Of a stretch of 64,000 nucleotides of DNA, positions 9,446-18,882 are shown piece after piece. The stretch is from the NCBI RefSeq assembly GCF_028281565.1, contig NZ_JANQJQ010000048.1, positions 1-64,000 of the forward strand, read 5' to 3'. A model generated the notes under the pieces. The model had not been told where the DNA came from. It made no database searches and saw only the letters and a program-made list of their open reading frames with translations. A program made the position numbers and the translations under genes. The stretch's first letter is position 1; the number at the start of each line of letters is the position of its first letter. Source of the DNA: Seonamhaeicola sp. GTDB taxonomy: Bacteria > Bacteroidota > Bacteroidia > Flavobacteriales > Flavobacteriaceae.

Positions 9446-11356
9446 TTACTTTACTTCTTCAAAGTCCACGTCTTCAACGTCGCTTCCTTCACTCGCATCA
9501 CCTGCCGCACCGGCATCCGGTCCCGGTTGGGCACCACCGGCTTGTTGTGCTTCGGCTTGTGCTTTGTACATTTCCTCGCTGGCTACTTTCCACGCTTCGT
9601 TGATTTTCTCTAAAGCAGGCTCAATAACAGCTATATCTTTCGTTTCATAAGCTTTTTTCAATTCATCTAAAGCATCCTGAATCGGTTGTTTCTTGTCATC
9701 AGATAACTTATCACCAAATTCCTCTAATTGTTTTTCGGTCTGGAAGATCATAGAATCCGCTTCGTTCAATTTCTTAGCTTCCTCAGCAGCTTTAGCATCC
9801 GCTTCCGCATTGGCTTCCGCATCTGCTTTCATTTTTTCAATTTCCTCCTCTGTTAATCCTGAAGAAGCTTCAATTCTAATATCCTGGGATTTTCCGGTAG
9901 CTTTATCTTCAGCAGATACTTTAATGATACCATTGGCATCAATATCAAAGGTTACTTCAATTTGAGGCGTTCCACGTCTTGCCGGAGGAATACCGTCTAA
10001 GTGGAAACGTCCAATGGTTTTATTATCTGCAGCCATGGGTCTTTCACCCTGTAATACATGAATTTCCACTGAAGGCTGATTATCAGCCGCTGTAGAGAAT
10101 ATCTGCGATTTCTTAGAAGGAATGGTAGTATTCGCTTCAATTAACTTGGTGAATACGTTACCCATAGTTTCAATTCCTAATGATAACGGCGTTACGTCAA
10201 GTAACAGGACATCTTTTACATCTCCTGTTAATACACCACCCTGGATACCGGCACCTAAGGATACTACTTCATCCGGATTCACACCTTTACTCGGCGCTTT
10301 TCCAAAGAATTTTTCAACAGCTTCCTGTACGGCCGGGATACGTGTGGAACCTCCTACTAAAATCACTTCATCAATATCACTTTTGCTTAAGCCGGCAGCT
10401 TTTAAAGCAGCCGCACAAGGTTCAATGGTACGTTTTACCAAATCGTCAATTAACTGCTCAAATTTAGAACGTGTTAATGTACGAACTAAGTGTTTTGGAC
10501 CACTGGCCGTAGCCGTGATATAAGGTAAATTGATCTCTGTTTGTGTAGAAGATGACAACTCGATCTTAGCTTTTTCAGCAGCTTCTTTTAAACGTTGAAG
10601 CGACATTGGATCTTCTCTAAGATCCATACCTTCTTCAGACTTAAACTCGTCTGCTAACCAGTTAATGATCTTTTCATCTACGTCGTCACCACCTAAGTGT
10701 GTATCACCATCGGTAGATAATACTTCAAATACACCATCACCTAATTCCAGGATAGATACATCATGTGTACCACCACCAAAATCAAATACCACTATTTTTT
10801 GGTCTTGTCCTTTTTTATCTAAACCATAAGCCAATGCCGCAGCCGTAGGCTCATTAATAATACGCTCTACTTTTAAACCTGCAATTTCACCGGCTTCTTT
10901 AGTAGCCTGACGTTGCGAATCGTTAAAGTAAGCAGGCACTGTAATTACAGCTCTGCTAACATCCTGTCCCAAGTAATCCTCGGCAGTTTTCTTCATTTTT
11001 TGAAGGATCATGGCCGATAATTCCTGTGGTGTGTATAATCTACCGTCAATGTCAACTCTGGGGGTGTCATTATCACCCTTTACTACTTTATATGGTACAC
11101 GTTCTGCTTCGTTCTTAGACTCAGAATATTTATTCCCCATAAAACGTTTAATAGAATAAACGGTTTTAGTAGGATTTGTTACCGCTTGTCTTTTTGCAGG
11201 ATCACCAACTTTAATCTCACCGCCTTCAACAAATGCGATCACCGAAGGCGTGGTACGCTTTCCTTCAGCATTTGGGATTACAACAGGATCGTTACCCTCC
11301 ATCACTGAAACGCAAGAGTTGGTTGTTCCTAAATCTATTCCAATAATTTTACTCAT
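9446..11356 (-). CDS. dnaK: Chaperone DnaK (Hsp70)
   Basis: 636 residues, normal length. All three Hsp70 signatures are present: [14 protein letters not shown] at the N-terminus, [14 protein letters not shown] near 195 (His where most have Phe) and [15 protein letters not shown] near 335. The substrate-binding domain follows, then an alanine/glycine/glutamine-rich linker and the usual acidic end ([10 protein letters not shown]). It is an ATP-dependent cytosolic folding chaperone working with DnaJ and GrpE, neither of which is nearby. It stands alone; no CIRCE element is evident upstream and a strong terminator follows. Confidence 0.98.
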   Translation of the reverse strand: MSKIIGIDLGTTNSCVSVMEGNDPVVIPNAEGKRTTPSVIAFVEGGEIKVGDPAKRQAVTNPTKTVYSIKRFMGNKYSESKNEAERVPYKVVKGDNDTPRVDIDGRLYTPQELSAMILQKMKKTAEDYLGQDVSRAVITVPAYFNDSQRQATKEAGEIAGLKVERIINEPTAAALAYGLDKKGQDQKIVVFDFGGGTHDVSILELGDGVFEVLSTDGDTHLGGDDVDEKIINWLADEFKSEEGMDLREDPMSLQRLKEAAEKAKIELSSSTQTEINLPYITATASGPKHLVRTLTRSKFEQLIDDLVKRTIEPCAAALKAAGLSKSDIDEVILVGGSTRIPAVQEAVEKFFGKAPSKGVNPDEVVSLGAGIQGGVLTGDVKDVLLLDVTPLSLGIETMGNVFTKLIEANTTIPSKKSQIFSTAADNQPSVEIHVLQGERPMAADNKTIGRFHLDGIPPARRGTPQIEVTFDIDANGIIKVSAEDKATGKSQDIRIEASSGLTEEEIEKMKADAEANAEADAKAAEEAKKLNEADSMIFQTEKQLEEFGDKLSDDKKQPIQDALDELKKAYETKDIAVIEPALEKINEAWKVASEEMYKAQAEAQQAGGAQPGPDAGAAGDASEGSDVEDVDFEEVK

Positions 11357-12098
11357 AATATGTTTTCTTAATTGTGTTGAATGTTCTTTTTTAAACTCGG
11401 TTTGTATTAGTCAATCTTTATGCCAATACAAAAATGCTGACACAGTGTCATATTCCAGTCTCAGTACACAGTAGCAGTAGACAGTATCTCATGAATTCGA
11501 TAAGAATTGATATACTTCCTGTCACTTCAAGTGTCACGCTAAAGGCGTGATGTACTTCGATACTTCGACTAAGCTCAACAAAACTATTGAGAAGTTGGGC
11601 GTTCCCCAACATTTCGACTCCGCTCAATGACTACGGGTCGGGCTTGGAGTTTATCCTGAGCGCAGCCGAAGGGCTATATCTTTTTTGGGTGTCATTGCGA
11701 AGGTAATTTCTAATTACCTGTGGCAATCTCCTAACTGGAGAGAGATTACTTCGTCCTGCCTCCTCGTAATGACGCACTTTTGTTATTTCAAAAAAGGATA
11801 CCACTGCAATCCCTAACGCACCGGTTCGCAGCACTAATCCTATCACCCTATTTATTCACTAAAACCTTGTGTCTTTGTGCCTTTGCGAGGGAATTCAGTA
11901 GGCAGTCGCAGTATTCAGTAGGCAGTCAGGATTCCTCATTTTGTAATTTGAAATCAAGACGGAGGACCAATGACCGAAGACGGAAGTCCGGATTTGTTTT
12001 TTGGAATTTGAGATTTAAGATACTCTAGTGTCTTTGCACCTTCATGAGAAATAAAAGTCAAACTCGAAACTTCAAACTATAAACTTTGAATTTTGGAC
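11357..12098. other. Long intergenic region made of repeat debris
   Basis: No credible gene. It holds a GTCACTTCAAGTG repeat (11521-11560), a GTCATTGCGA palindromic element (11691-11773), a segment at 11881-11912 whose exact 32-base reverse complement lies at 20571-20602, and low-complexity text rich in aatttgaaatt/gacggaag motifs (11930-12110). Open frames here run through the repeats and have no family resemblance. Confidence 0.6.
11691..11773. repeat. GTCATTGCGA-type palindromic MITE-like element
   Basis: Begins GTCATTGCGA and ends TCGTAATGAC, with inner CAATCTC/GAGATTACTTCGTC segments. It belongs to the dispersed GTCAT...ATGAC family seen again at 14453, 15941, 20316, 28965, 38885, 39974 and 45460. 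Confidence 0.6.
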
Positions 12099-12129
12099 TT
12101 TGAACTCAAAGAAGAACCATCTATATTTG
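12099..12129 (+). promoter_or_regulatory. Bacteroidota sigma-factor promoter for the serine dehydratase gene
   Basis: TTTG at 12099-12102 and TATATTTG at 12122-12129, separated by exactly 19 bases, match the consensus TTTG-N19-TAnnTTTG. The start codon follows 22 bases later, giving a short leader. Confidence 0.85.
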
Positions 12130-12151
12130 CGAAACTATAACGTTTTCGTAA

Positions 12152-13573
12152 ATGGAATGTATCTCGGTTTTCGACATGCTTAAAATTGGCATCGGCCCTT
12201 CAAGTTCACATACCCTTGGGCCATGGCGCGCAGCTGAATGTTTTATAAAAGAATTAAAAGATTCCAATGATTTTAACAACGTTCAAAAGGTCACTGTGGG
12301 CCTCTATGGCTCCCTGTCTTTAACCGGTAAAGGGCATGCTACAGATTATGCCATTATTTTAGGGCTGTCAGGGGCTGATCCGGAAACAATTCCTGTAGAA
12401 ACCATTTCAAAGAAGATTGAAGCTGTAAAATCAACCGGCACATTGTATTTTAATAATGAAAAGGCTGTTGATTTTGACTTCGAAACCGCAATCACATTCC
12501 ATAAGAACTTCCTGCCCTTTCATGCCAACGGGTTAACCTTTACGGCGTTTACCCAATCTGATAAGATAACTTCCACCTTTTATTCTATTGGCGGCGGATT
12601 TGTTATAAAAGAAGACTCAGATAATGCTCAAAAGAATTTTGAAATAAAATGCACCTTCCCCTATCCTATTGAAAAAGGCACTGAACTTTTACAATATTGT
12701 CAAACTTTGGATAAATCCATTTCAGAAGTGGTTTTGGAAAATGAAAAATCTATCCGTTCTGAAACGGACATTGATACCGAATTAAAACGTATCTGGGATG
12801 TCATGCTGGAATGCATGTACACAGGTTGTCATACCGAAGGCACACTCCCAGGCGGGTTAAATGTAAGACGACGTGCTTTTGACATGCATCAAAAACTAAA
12901 AGGTACTTCGCCTTATTCTAATCCTGTGGAATGGATCTACGCCATTAGAGATACCGAAGTTAAATTCAGGCAGATCATTAAATGGGTCAGCTGTTTTGCC
13001 TTAGCCGTTAATGAAGTGAATGCCTCCTTAGGACGTGTAGTTACTGCACCTACTAATGGTAGTGCCGGGGTTATTCCAGCTGTACTTATGTACTACCTGG
13101 TGATTGAAAACCACGATGGTAACTTTGAAGACATCAAACAATTTTTACTGGTAGCCGGAGAAATAGGCAGCATCTTTAAAAAAGGAGCTACAATAAGTGC
13201 TGCTATGGGTGGTTGTCAGGCAGAAATCGGCGTATCATCCGCTATGGCGGCAGGCGCCCTATGTGAACTTTTGGGAGGCACACCGGAGCAAGTATTGATC
13301 GCCGCAGAAATTGCTATGGAACACCATTTAGGTTTAACCTGTGATCCTATTGGGGGTTTGGTACAGGTCCCCTGTATAGAACGCAATGCCATGGGTGCCA
13401 TAAAAGCTATTAATGCAGCTGAATTAGCTTTAGACACCGATCCTGAAAACACCCAGGTACCCTTAGACAAGGTAGTGGCCACCATGTGGGAAACCGCTAA
13501 AGACATGAACACCAAATACAAAGAAACCAGCGAAGGGGGCTTAGCGGTGGGCGTTAACCTGACGGATTGCTAA
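12152..13573 (+). CDS. sdaA: L-serine dehydratase (iron-sulfur, single chain)
   Basis: 473 residues. Converts L-serine to pyruvate and ammonia. N-terminal [21 protein letters not shown] is the family hallmark; both alpha and beta parts are on one chain, as in E. coli SdaA. Cysteines 355 (GGCQAEIG), 397 (TCDPIGG) and 408 (VPCIERN) correspond in spacing to the three 4Fe-4S ligands of the Legionella enzyme (343, 385, 396), and the very last residue is Cys473, equivalent to its C-terminal tail-in-mouth cysteine. Monocistronic, with a textbook promoter just upstream. Confidence 0.96.
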   Translation: MECISVFDMLKIGIGPSSSHTLGPWRAAECFIKELKDSNDFNNVQKVTVGLYGSLSLTGKGHATDYAIILGLSGADPETIPVETISKKIEAVKSTGTLYFNNEKAVDFDFETAITFHKNFLPFHANGLTFTAFTQSDKITSTFYSIGGGFVIKEDSDNAQKNFEIKCTFPYPIEKGTELLQYCQTLDKSISEVVLENEKSIRSETDIDTELKRIWDVMLECMYTGCHTEGTLPGGLNVRRRAFDMHQKLKGTSPYSNPVEWIYAIRDTEVKFRQIIKWVSCFALAVNEVNASLGRVVTAPTNGSAGVIPAVLMYYLVIENHDGNFEDIKQFLLVAGEIGSIFKKGATISAAMGGCQAEIGVSSAMAAGALCELLGGTPEQVLIAAEIAMEHHLGLTCDPIGGLVQVPCIERNAMGAIKAINAAELALDTDPENTQVPLDKVVATMWETAKDMNTKYKETSEGGLAVGVNLTDC

Positions 13574-13653
13574 ATTTAAAATTATTCCTAAATGAAATTT
13601 TTCGATTCGAATGGTCTTCTGTCATTCCTGTGAAAACAGGAATCCATAAAATA

Positions 13654-13694
13654 GTTCTCGATACAATCTTCTGTGGAAAATCACTCGAACTGAC
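13654..13694 (-). repeat. GTCAGTTCGAGTG...TATCGAGAAC element
   Basis: On the minus strand it reads GTCAGTTCGAGTGATT, a short centre, then ATTGTATCGAGAAC. The same ends enclose different small hairpins at 29368, 46098 and 46183. A separate small hairpin, CCTGTgaaaACAGG, lies at 13627-13640. Confidence 0.55.
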
Positions 13695-13825
13695 CCTAGT
13701 TTTCTATTTATTCATTATTTGACTTTGCACGAAAAATTAGCGAACTTCGTCTAACGTTGGATATAAACAATCTATATTCATAAGATCATTATGCAACATT
13801 TCAATTATCGAATAATTAAAACTTC

Positions 13826-14392
13826 ATGAACGCTTTTAAGACCTTGTTTAAAACCAAATATGCATTAAGCGAGCCGGCCTTTAATATACTTCATTCAGAG
13901 ATGACTGAAGTAAACAGGAAGAAGGGTGATTTTTTAATTAAAGAAGGAGAAGCCCATGATTTTGTATACTTTATAAAAGAAGGCGCTTTAAGAAGTTATT
14001 ACATTAACAAGGACGGAAAGGATGTAACACTTTGGTTTGGTTTTGAGTGCGATATAGCAGCTTCTTTGAGCAATTTCATAGAATCAAAACCATCCCTTGA
14101 GAATTTGGTGTTTTTAGAAGATTCAACACTCTTAAAAATTAAACGGTCGACACTTTTGAATCTTTTCAATTCAAACTTAGAGCTATCCATTTTTGGTAGA
14201 AAGCTTGCGGAAATAGCGCTTTTAGAGATGGAACAACAGATTTTGTCCATTCATTTTACAGATGCGAAAAGCAGGTATTTAACACTAATTGAAAAATTTC
14301 CACATATCTTACAAAGGGTCAACCTGGGGCATATAGCGTCTTATTTGGGTATCACACAAGTAACTTTAAGCCGTATCAGGGCTAATAATTGA
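13826..14392 (+). CDS. Crp/Fnr-family transcriptional regulator
   Basis: 188 residues. An N-terminal cyclic-nucleotide-binding-like beta barrel (residues ~10-115, with KGDFLIKEGEAHDFVYFIKEGALRSYY) is joined by a long helix to a C-terminal helix-turn-helix (~155-188, LGHIASYLGITQVTLSRIR). The cAMP-contacting residues of Crp are not evident, so the ligand is unknown. It lies upstream of the SMR exporter and NmrA-type genes, and similar regulators in this phylum often sit beside such stress genes, so it may control them. That link is inferred. Confidence 0.85.
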   Translation: MNAFKTLFKTKYALSEPAFNILHSEMTEVNRKKGDFLIKEGEAHDFVYFIKEGALRSYYINKDGKDVTLWFGFECDIAASLSNFIESKPSLENLVFLEDSTLLKIKRSTLLNLFNSNLELSIFGRKLAEIALLEMEQQILSIHFTDAKSRYLTLIEKFPHILQRVNLGHIASYLGITQVTLSRIRANN

Positions 14393-14452
14393 TGTGAGTT
14401 TGATTTAAATTTCAACAGAAGAACTATTGACTATAAAATTGAAAACAACGAT

Positions 14453-14536
14453 TTGTCATATCGACAGAGCTCTTTTGAGAGCGACGAGATATCTCATCAT
14501 GATGAGATTCCTCCTCGTACCTCGTTCGGAATGACA
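14453..14536. repeat. GTCAT...ATGACA palindromic MITE-like element
   Basis: The ends TTGTCAT and GGAATGACA enclose a self-complementary centre around TCTCATCATGATGAGA. About 84 bases, matching the length of other copies in this window. Confidence 0.6.
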
Positions 14537-14684
14537 TAGCTACTATTAAAAAAACCCACATAAACAATTAACTGTCAATACATAACATATCGAACTCGCA
14601 CTAATTAATTTTTTAACATAGGTAAAAAGAAAGCTTCCTATACCTCTATAATTTTGCCATGAAAAACAAAAATGAGGATGCATT

Positions 14685-14999
14685 ATGAAATGGCTTTACC
14701 TAATACTGGCAGGTTTATTCGAAATCGGGTTTACCACCTCAATGAAATTTTCAGAGGGTTTTACTAAATGGCAGGGAATCGTAGGGTTCTTCATATTCGG
14801 AGGATTAAGTTTCTGGCTACTTTTAAAATCCATGCAAAGTATTGAAATGGGTACTGCTTATGCAGTGTGGGCCGGTATTGGCGCTAGCGGAACTGTACTA
14901 ATGGGAGCTATATTATTTAATGACTCTATAAGCTGGACAAAACTCCTGTTTTTATTCCTCATCATTGTCGGTATAATCGGCATCAAATTAAGTGCATAA
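14685..14999 (+). CDS. SMR-family exporter of the SugE/Gdx subtype
   Basis: 104 residues, four membrane helices, the normal length for the small multidrug resistance family. Residues 1-25 (WLYLILAGLFEIGFTTSMKF) carry the essential membrane glutamate (Glu13), and GTAYAVWAGIGASGTVLMG is the family's signature loop. The subtype signs (GFTKW after helix 1) are closer to SugE/Gdx guanidinium exporters than to EmrE/QacE, so proton-driven export of guanidinium or small quaternary amines is the best guess. A GAGGA sequence 6-10 bases before the ATG could serve as a ribosome site. The NmrA-type gene follows after 23 bases. Confidence 0.85.
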   Translation: MKWLYLILAGLFEIGFTTSMKFSEGFTKWQGIVGFFIFGGLSFWLLLKSMQSIEMGTAYAVWAGIGASGTVLMGAILFNDSISWTKLLFLFLIIVGIIGIKLSA

Positions 15000-15022
15000 G
15001 TAAACAATTAAAATATATAAAA

Positions 15023-15898
15023 ATGAAAAGCATAACAATCATTGGAGCAACCGGCCAACTAGGGTTGCCAGTTACAAAAGAACTTAATAAAAAAGGCGTA
15101 AAAGTTAAAGCTGTAGTAAGGGATGTCGATAATGCCAAGACACTTTTGCCAGAGGGAGTAGAAATTGTCTATGGTGATGTGGCTGATAAAAATAGCTTAA
15201 AAGAAGCATTAATTGATACAGATACTATTTATTTAAGCTTGAACACTACAAATTGGGATGAAGAAGCACCTTTTCACACGGAAAGAGAAGGTATCATTAA
15301 TATCATTGAGGTAAGTAGAGAACTAGGCGTCAACCATATTATTCAAATATTAGGTATTGATTCATCAAATCCTGAATTTGCTGTAAAGGGGCTGGAGTAC
15401 AAAACAAACCGAATTAGGAAGCCTGCCATGGACTACATGAAAGCATCAGGTATCAATTACACCTATCTGCATTGCTCATTCTTTTTAGATTCCTTCCCTG
15501 TATTTATACAAGGAAATGAGTTTAGCATCATTGGAAACCACCAATATCCAATGTACTACACAAATACCATTGATTTAGCGGAAAACATCTACAATACCAT
15601 TGGTAATAGTGATACCTACAACAAATCTTTTACTATTCAAGGGAAAGAAGGCATGAGCTTTCCGGATGCTGCCAGAATATTCTTAAGCGAATTCAACGCA
15701 GAGGTTCAGGTAAAAGAATATCCAATAGAAATAATTCATCAATTAGGACTACCAAGTGTTGAAGAAGAGCAGTTTATGGAACAACTGCTAACCTATGTAG
15801 AACAGTTAAAAGAAGAACAAATATCAGAAAGCACCTGGAAGGTATTAGGCGAACCACAATTGTCAATAAAACAGTTTGCAAAAACTTTGGTCTCTTAA
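15023..15898 (+). CDS. NmrA-type NAD(P)-binding Rossmann protein
   Basis: 291 residues. The N-terminal glycine motif ITIIGATGQLGLPVTKEL binds a dinucleotide; acidic DVDNA and VVYGDVADKNSL-like positions follow the atypical short-chain dehydrogenase (NmrA/HSCARG/SDR-a) pattern. No Tyr-x-x-x-Lys catalytic pair is evident, so it may sense redox state or act as a quinone/isoflavone-type reductase. It follows the SMR exporter closely, probably in one transcript under the Crp-like regulator. Confidence 0.8.
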   Translation: MKSITIIGATGQLGLPVTKELNKKGVKVKAVVRDVDNAKTLLPEGVEIVYGDVADKNSLKEALIDTDTIYLSLNTTNWDEEAPFHTEREGIINIIEVSRELGVNHIIQILGIDSSNPEFAVKGLEYKTNRIRKPAMDYMKASGINYTYLHCSFFLDSFPVFIQGNEFSIIGNHQYPMYYTNTIDLAENIYNTIGNSDTYNKSFTIQGKEGMSFPDAARIFLSEFNAEVQVKEYPIEIIHQLGLPSVEEEQFMEQLLTYVEQLKEEQISESTWKVLGEPQLSIKQFAKTLVS

Positions 15899-15940
15899 AT
15901 AAAATAAATGATGGTCAGCAATTATAGATAATAGATGGAT

Positions 15941-16025
15941 TTGTCACTCTGAACTAGTTTCAGAGTCTCTTCTTTATATCTGTTTTATAGTTTATTGAGA
16001 TGCTGAAACAAGTTCAGCATGACAA
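15941..16025. repeat. TTGTCA...TGACAA palindromic MITE-like element
   Basis: 85 bases with matching ends TTGTCACTCTGAAC and GTTCAGCATGACAA plus inner TTTCAG/CTGAAA arms; same family as the copies at 14453 and 20316. Confidence 0.65.
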
Positions 16026-16082
16026 GAATTTTATTTTTATGTCACTTTACGAATATTCAATAAAATAATTAAAACTTAGCAT

Positions 16083-16472
16083 ATGAACAATAATAAAATA
16101 GTAACAGCATTTTTGATTTTAGCAGGCCTCACAGGACTTTTTGTCGGTGGCGGCTTGCTCTTTTTCCCTGCTCAATTGCAGGCAGACAACGGGATTATAC
16201 TTTCCTGCGCAAGTCATTTTAGTGAAGCAAGAGCGCCTGGAGCAGCTATTCTTTCTGCGTCTGTTTTTATCTTTTTTTCAGTATTTCGAACAAATTGGAG
16301 AAAAAGTGCTATTGGACTGGCTGCACTGTTTTTTCTTTCGTATGGAACAGGACGATTACTAAGTCTGATCTTAGATGGAAAACCGGCAGATGGATTATTC
16401 TATGCCATGATAGGAGAATTAATTATAGGTATTATAGCACTTATATTTCTTAAAAAAGTAAAAAACAGTTAA
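16083..16472 (+). CDS. Small four-helix membrane protein, DUF4345-like
   Basis: 129 residues with four hydrophobic segments (about 7-30, 54-68, 74-95, 102-122) and the SEARAPGAAIL motif between helices 1 and 2 typical of DUF4345-type membrane proteins. Function unknown. Its 3' end overlaps the convergent NTF2-like gene by four bases. Confidence 0.7.
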   Translation: MNNNKIVTAFLILAGLTGLFVGGGLLFFPAQLQADNGIILSCASHFSEARAPGAAILSASVFIFFSVFRTNWRKSAIGLAALFFLSYGTGRLLSLILDGKPADGLFYAMIGELIIGIIALIFLKKVKNS

Positions 16473-16930
16473 TTTACTTTACAAGAGGCCCGCCTCCTGG
16501 TATCAATCATATAAATAATTTCCCAGGCATCACCATTTTTAAATAGCTGAAACGAGTTTACACCACAATGGTGAAATTCATCATTATACCAGAACTCATA
16601 AGGCGTCCAGACGTTAGCCATGTTACCATCAATCTGAATGTTATACGATAACAGGCGTTCTTCCCATTTTTGATCTACAGTCCTGGTAGCGATAGCCTTT
16701 AAAACGTTTCCGGGCGAATCATCTACCAATATATCTTTTCCTTCCTTATTTCTGAAAGCGGTTTGCATGATGACCTTATCACTCATAACAGATCGCATCA
16801 GCACCGTATCGCCTTTATGAAAGCCTTCAAAGAACGTATCAATAGTGGCTTTAGCCTTTTGTTCTTCCTCACTTTGACCAAATACTGCCGACGTGATCAA
16901 CACAATTAAATAGAAAATGACTCGCTGCAT
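16469..16930 (-). CDS. Secreted NTF2-like/SnoaL-like protein
   Basis: 153 residues from the ATG at 16930; a longer frame starts at 16969 but adds 13 residues ahead of a clean signal peptide (MQRVIFYLIVLITSAVFG). The mature part has the cone-shaped NTF2-like pattern: helix AKATIDTFFEGFHKGDTVLM, then strands with VWTPYEFWYNDEFHHCGVNSF and a C-terminal WEIIYMIDTRR. Such proteins are often found in Bacteroidota with unknown ligands. It converges on and overlaps the DUF4345-like gene. Confidence 0.75.
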   Translation of the reverse strand: MQRVIFYLIVLITSAVFGQSEEEQKAKATIDTFFEGFHKGDTVLMRSVMSDKVIMQTAFRNKEGKDILVDDSPGNVLKAIATRTVDQKWEERLLSYNIQIDGNMANVWTPYEFWYNDEFHHCGVNSFQLFKNGDAWEIIYMIDTRRRASCKVN

Positions 16931-17043
16931 AACTTTTAGTTTTAAACTAAAATAGGCCAACATACCCAAAAAGGGTTATCAATAAACAAAAGTTTAACTT
17001 TTTATTTTATTACTTTTACATGCTATTTCTAAACTAATAAGAG

Positions 17044-17862
17044 ATGTCTACAGCCAAAAAAGAATATAAGCGCGTAACCGTTAAATCATTGGTGGATATG
17101 AAAGCCTCCGATGAAAAAATATCCATGCTAACCGCCTATGATTATACCATGGCAAAAATTGTGGATGGTGCCGGTGTAGATGTGATTTTAGTTGGGGATT
17201 CGGCCAGTAATGTGATGGCCGGCCATGAAACCACTTTACCTATCACATTAGATCAGATGATCTATCATGCTTCGTCTGTTATCAGGGCCATTGACAGGGC
17301 TTTGGTTGTGGTGGACCTCCCGTTTGGAAGTTACCAAAGTGATCCGAAAGAAGCGCTTCGATCGGCTATCAGGATCATGAAAGAAAGTGGTGCCCACTCC
17401 GTAAAGCTTGAAGGCGGGAAGGAAGTGAAAGACTCTATCAAACGGATTTTAAATGCCGGGATTCCGGTGATGGGGCACTTAGGGTTAACTCCGCAATCCA
17501 TATACAAATTCGGAACCTATACGGTTCGTGCCAGGGAAGAGGAAGAAGCAGAGCGCTTAATTCAGGATGCTAAAATGTTAGAGCGCATTGGTTGTTTTGC
17601 CATTGTACTTGAAAAAATTCCTGCGGCTTTAGCTAAAGAAGTAGCCGACAGCGTCAAGATCCCGATCATTGGGATTGGTGCAGGTCCGCATGTTGACGGA
17701 CAAGTATTGGTATTACATGATATGCTGGGCATGACCCATGAATTCAATCCGCGTTTTTTACGCAGGTACCTCAATTTATATGAAGACATGACCAATGCCA
17801 TGAGACAATATGTTACCGATGTAAAAAGTGCTGATTTCCCTAATGAAAGCGAACAATACTAA
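17044..17862 (+). CDS. panB: 3-methyl-2-oxobutanoate hydroxymethyltransferase
   Basis: 272 residues, full length. Transfers a hydroxymethyl group from methylenetetrahydrofolate to ketoisovalerate, the first step of pantothenate synthesis. Motifs: [41 protein letters not shown] (metal-binding Asp and substrate Ser), VKLEGG, and catalytic glutamate in IVLEKIP, ending with [23 protein letters not shown]. No other pan gene is near. The RluA-type gene follows after about 80 bases. Confidence 0.97.
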   Translation: MSTAKKEYKRVTVKSLVDMKASDEKISMLTAYDYTMAKIVDGAGVDVILVGDSASNVMAGHETTLPITLDQMIYHASSVIRAIDRALVVVDLPFGSYQSDPKEALRSAIRIMKESGAHSVKLEGGKEVKDSIKRILNAGIPVMGHLGLTPQSIYKFGTYTVRAREEEEAERLIQDAKMLERIGCFAIVLEKIPAALAKEVADSVKIPIIGIGAGPHVDGQVLVLHDMLGMTHEFNPRFLRRYLNLYEDMTNAMRQYVTDVKSADFPNESEQY

Positions 17863-17943
17863 ATAGTTGACAGTCGTAGTCACAGTTAACGGTGGCTGAG
17901 GTTCTCGAAGCCGAAGTGCCCTCATAGTTACCTTTTATAAGTT

Positions 17944-18642
17944 TTGACTAAAAAAATATTATCAAATAAAAACAACCTTCAAATCTTACATGAGGATAAT
18001 CATCTCATCATTGTTAACAAACGGGCCGGAGATATAGTACAGGGAGACAAAACCGGTGACAAACCGCTTAGCGATATTGTAAAAGCCTATATCAAAGACA
18101 AATACAACAAGCCCGGCAATGTATTTTTAGGCACCGTTCACAGGCTTGACAGGCCAACAACCGGTATTGTAGTATTTGCCAAAACAAGTAAGGCCCTGAC
18201 CCGATTGAACAAATTATTTCTTACCAAAGCCATTCAAAAAACCTATTGGGCCGTTGTTAAAAATGCCCCTCCAAAGCAAGAAGATACCCTCATTCACTGG
18301 CTTAAAAAGAATCCTAAGAACAACAAGTCTTATGCCCATTTAAAGGAAGTTCAGGGCAGTAAAAAGGCCGTACTTCACTATAAAACCCTAAAAAAACTGG
18401 ATCATTATGTTTTACTGGAAATCAATCTGGAGACGGGTAGGCACCATCAGATCCGATCGCAATTATCCGTTATAGGTTGCGTGATTAAAGGCGATCTAAA
18501 ATACGGTGCGGACCGGAGCAATAAAGATGCCGGTATTCACCTGCATGCCAGGCAAATTCAGTTTGTACATCCGGTTTCCAAAGAGCAGATTAACGTTATG
18601 GCTCCTCCACCGAAAGACCCGGTTTGGGACGCTTGTATATAG
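17944..18642 (+). CDS. RluA-family RNA pseudouridine synthase
   Basis: 232 residues. Isomerises uridine to pseudouridine in rRNA or tRNA. VHRLDRPTTGIVVFAKT carries the catalytic Asp69; LETGRHHQIRSQL and the C-terminal LHARQIQFVHP are the other family motifs. No N-terminal S4 domain. The start used here is TTG at 17944 because no ATG lies near and the preceding frame is short; this is less certain than the family call. The target position cannot be told from sequence alone. panB lies just upstream, an arrangement common in Bacteroidota. Confidence 0.9.
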   Translation: MTKKILSNKNNLQILHEDNHLIIVNKRAGDIVQGDKTGDKPLSDIVKAYIKDKYNKPGNVFLGTVHRLDRPTTGIVVFAKTSKALTRLNKLFLTKAIQKTYWAVVKNAPPKQEDTLIHWLKKNPKNNKSYAHLKEVQGSKKAVLHYKTLKKLDHYVLLEINLETGRHHQIRSQLSVIGCVIKGDLKYGADRSNKDAGIHLHARQIQFVHPVSKEQINVMAPPPKDPVWDACI

Positions 18643-18664
18643 TCCATAAGTTTGATATTTTTAA

Positions 18665-18801
18665 TGGCTCCTCCCTTTTTTTAAAGGGAGGTGAATCCTG
18701 ATAATAATCGGGATTCGGAGGGTTAAACAAATCTTGGCTTTCTTCCAGTTTCTTTTTGGAAACTGAAATTCATTCTCCTCTTAAACTTAAGAGGAGAGCC
18801 A
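18665..18801. repeat. TGGCTCCTCC...GGAGAGCCA repeat element
   Basis: 137-base stretch with inverted ends (TGGCTCCTCC and GAGGAGAGCCA), internal hairpins CCTCCCTTTttttAAAGGGAGG and CTCTTAAACTTAAGAG. MITE-like; no coding capacity. Confidence 0.55.
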
Positions 18802-18882
18802 AAAACAGAAATACTATTACGGTGTTTTTAAAATTTATATTAATCATTAGACCGTTTAAAAGACTCTGGTCAAAGTACCAAA

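Noticed and set aside
10122-10523. Open frames antisense to dnaK
   Set aside because: dnaK is fully conserved on the other strand; the antisense frames come from its codon bias.
11631-12028. Short open frames between dnaK and sdaA
   Set aside because: They run through dispersed repeats and low-complexity text and have no family resemblance.
14393-14684. Guanidine riboswitch ahead of the Gdx-like exporter
   Set aside because: I could not find the conserved ykkC-type motifs; the region is mostly a dispersed palindromic element.
14659-14688. Nine-codon upstream reading frame (MKNKNEDAL) whose stop overlaps the SMR gene start
   Set aside because: A TAATTTTG -7 box ends at 14656, so transcription probably starts at or after this ATG; the frame is too short to support as a real leader peptide.
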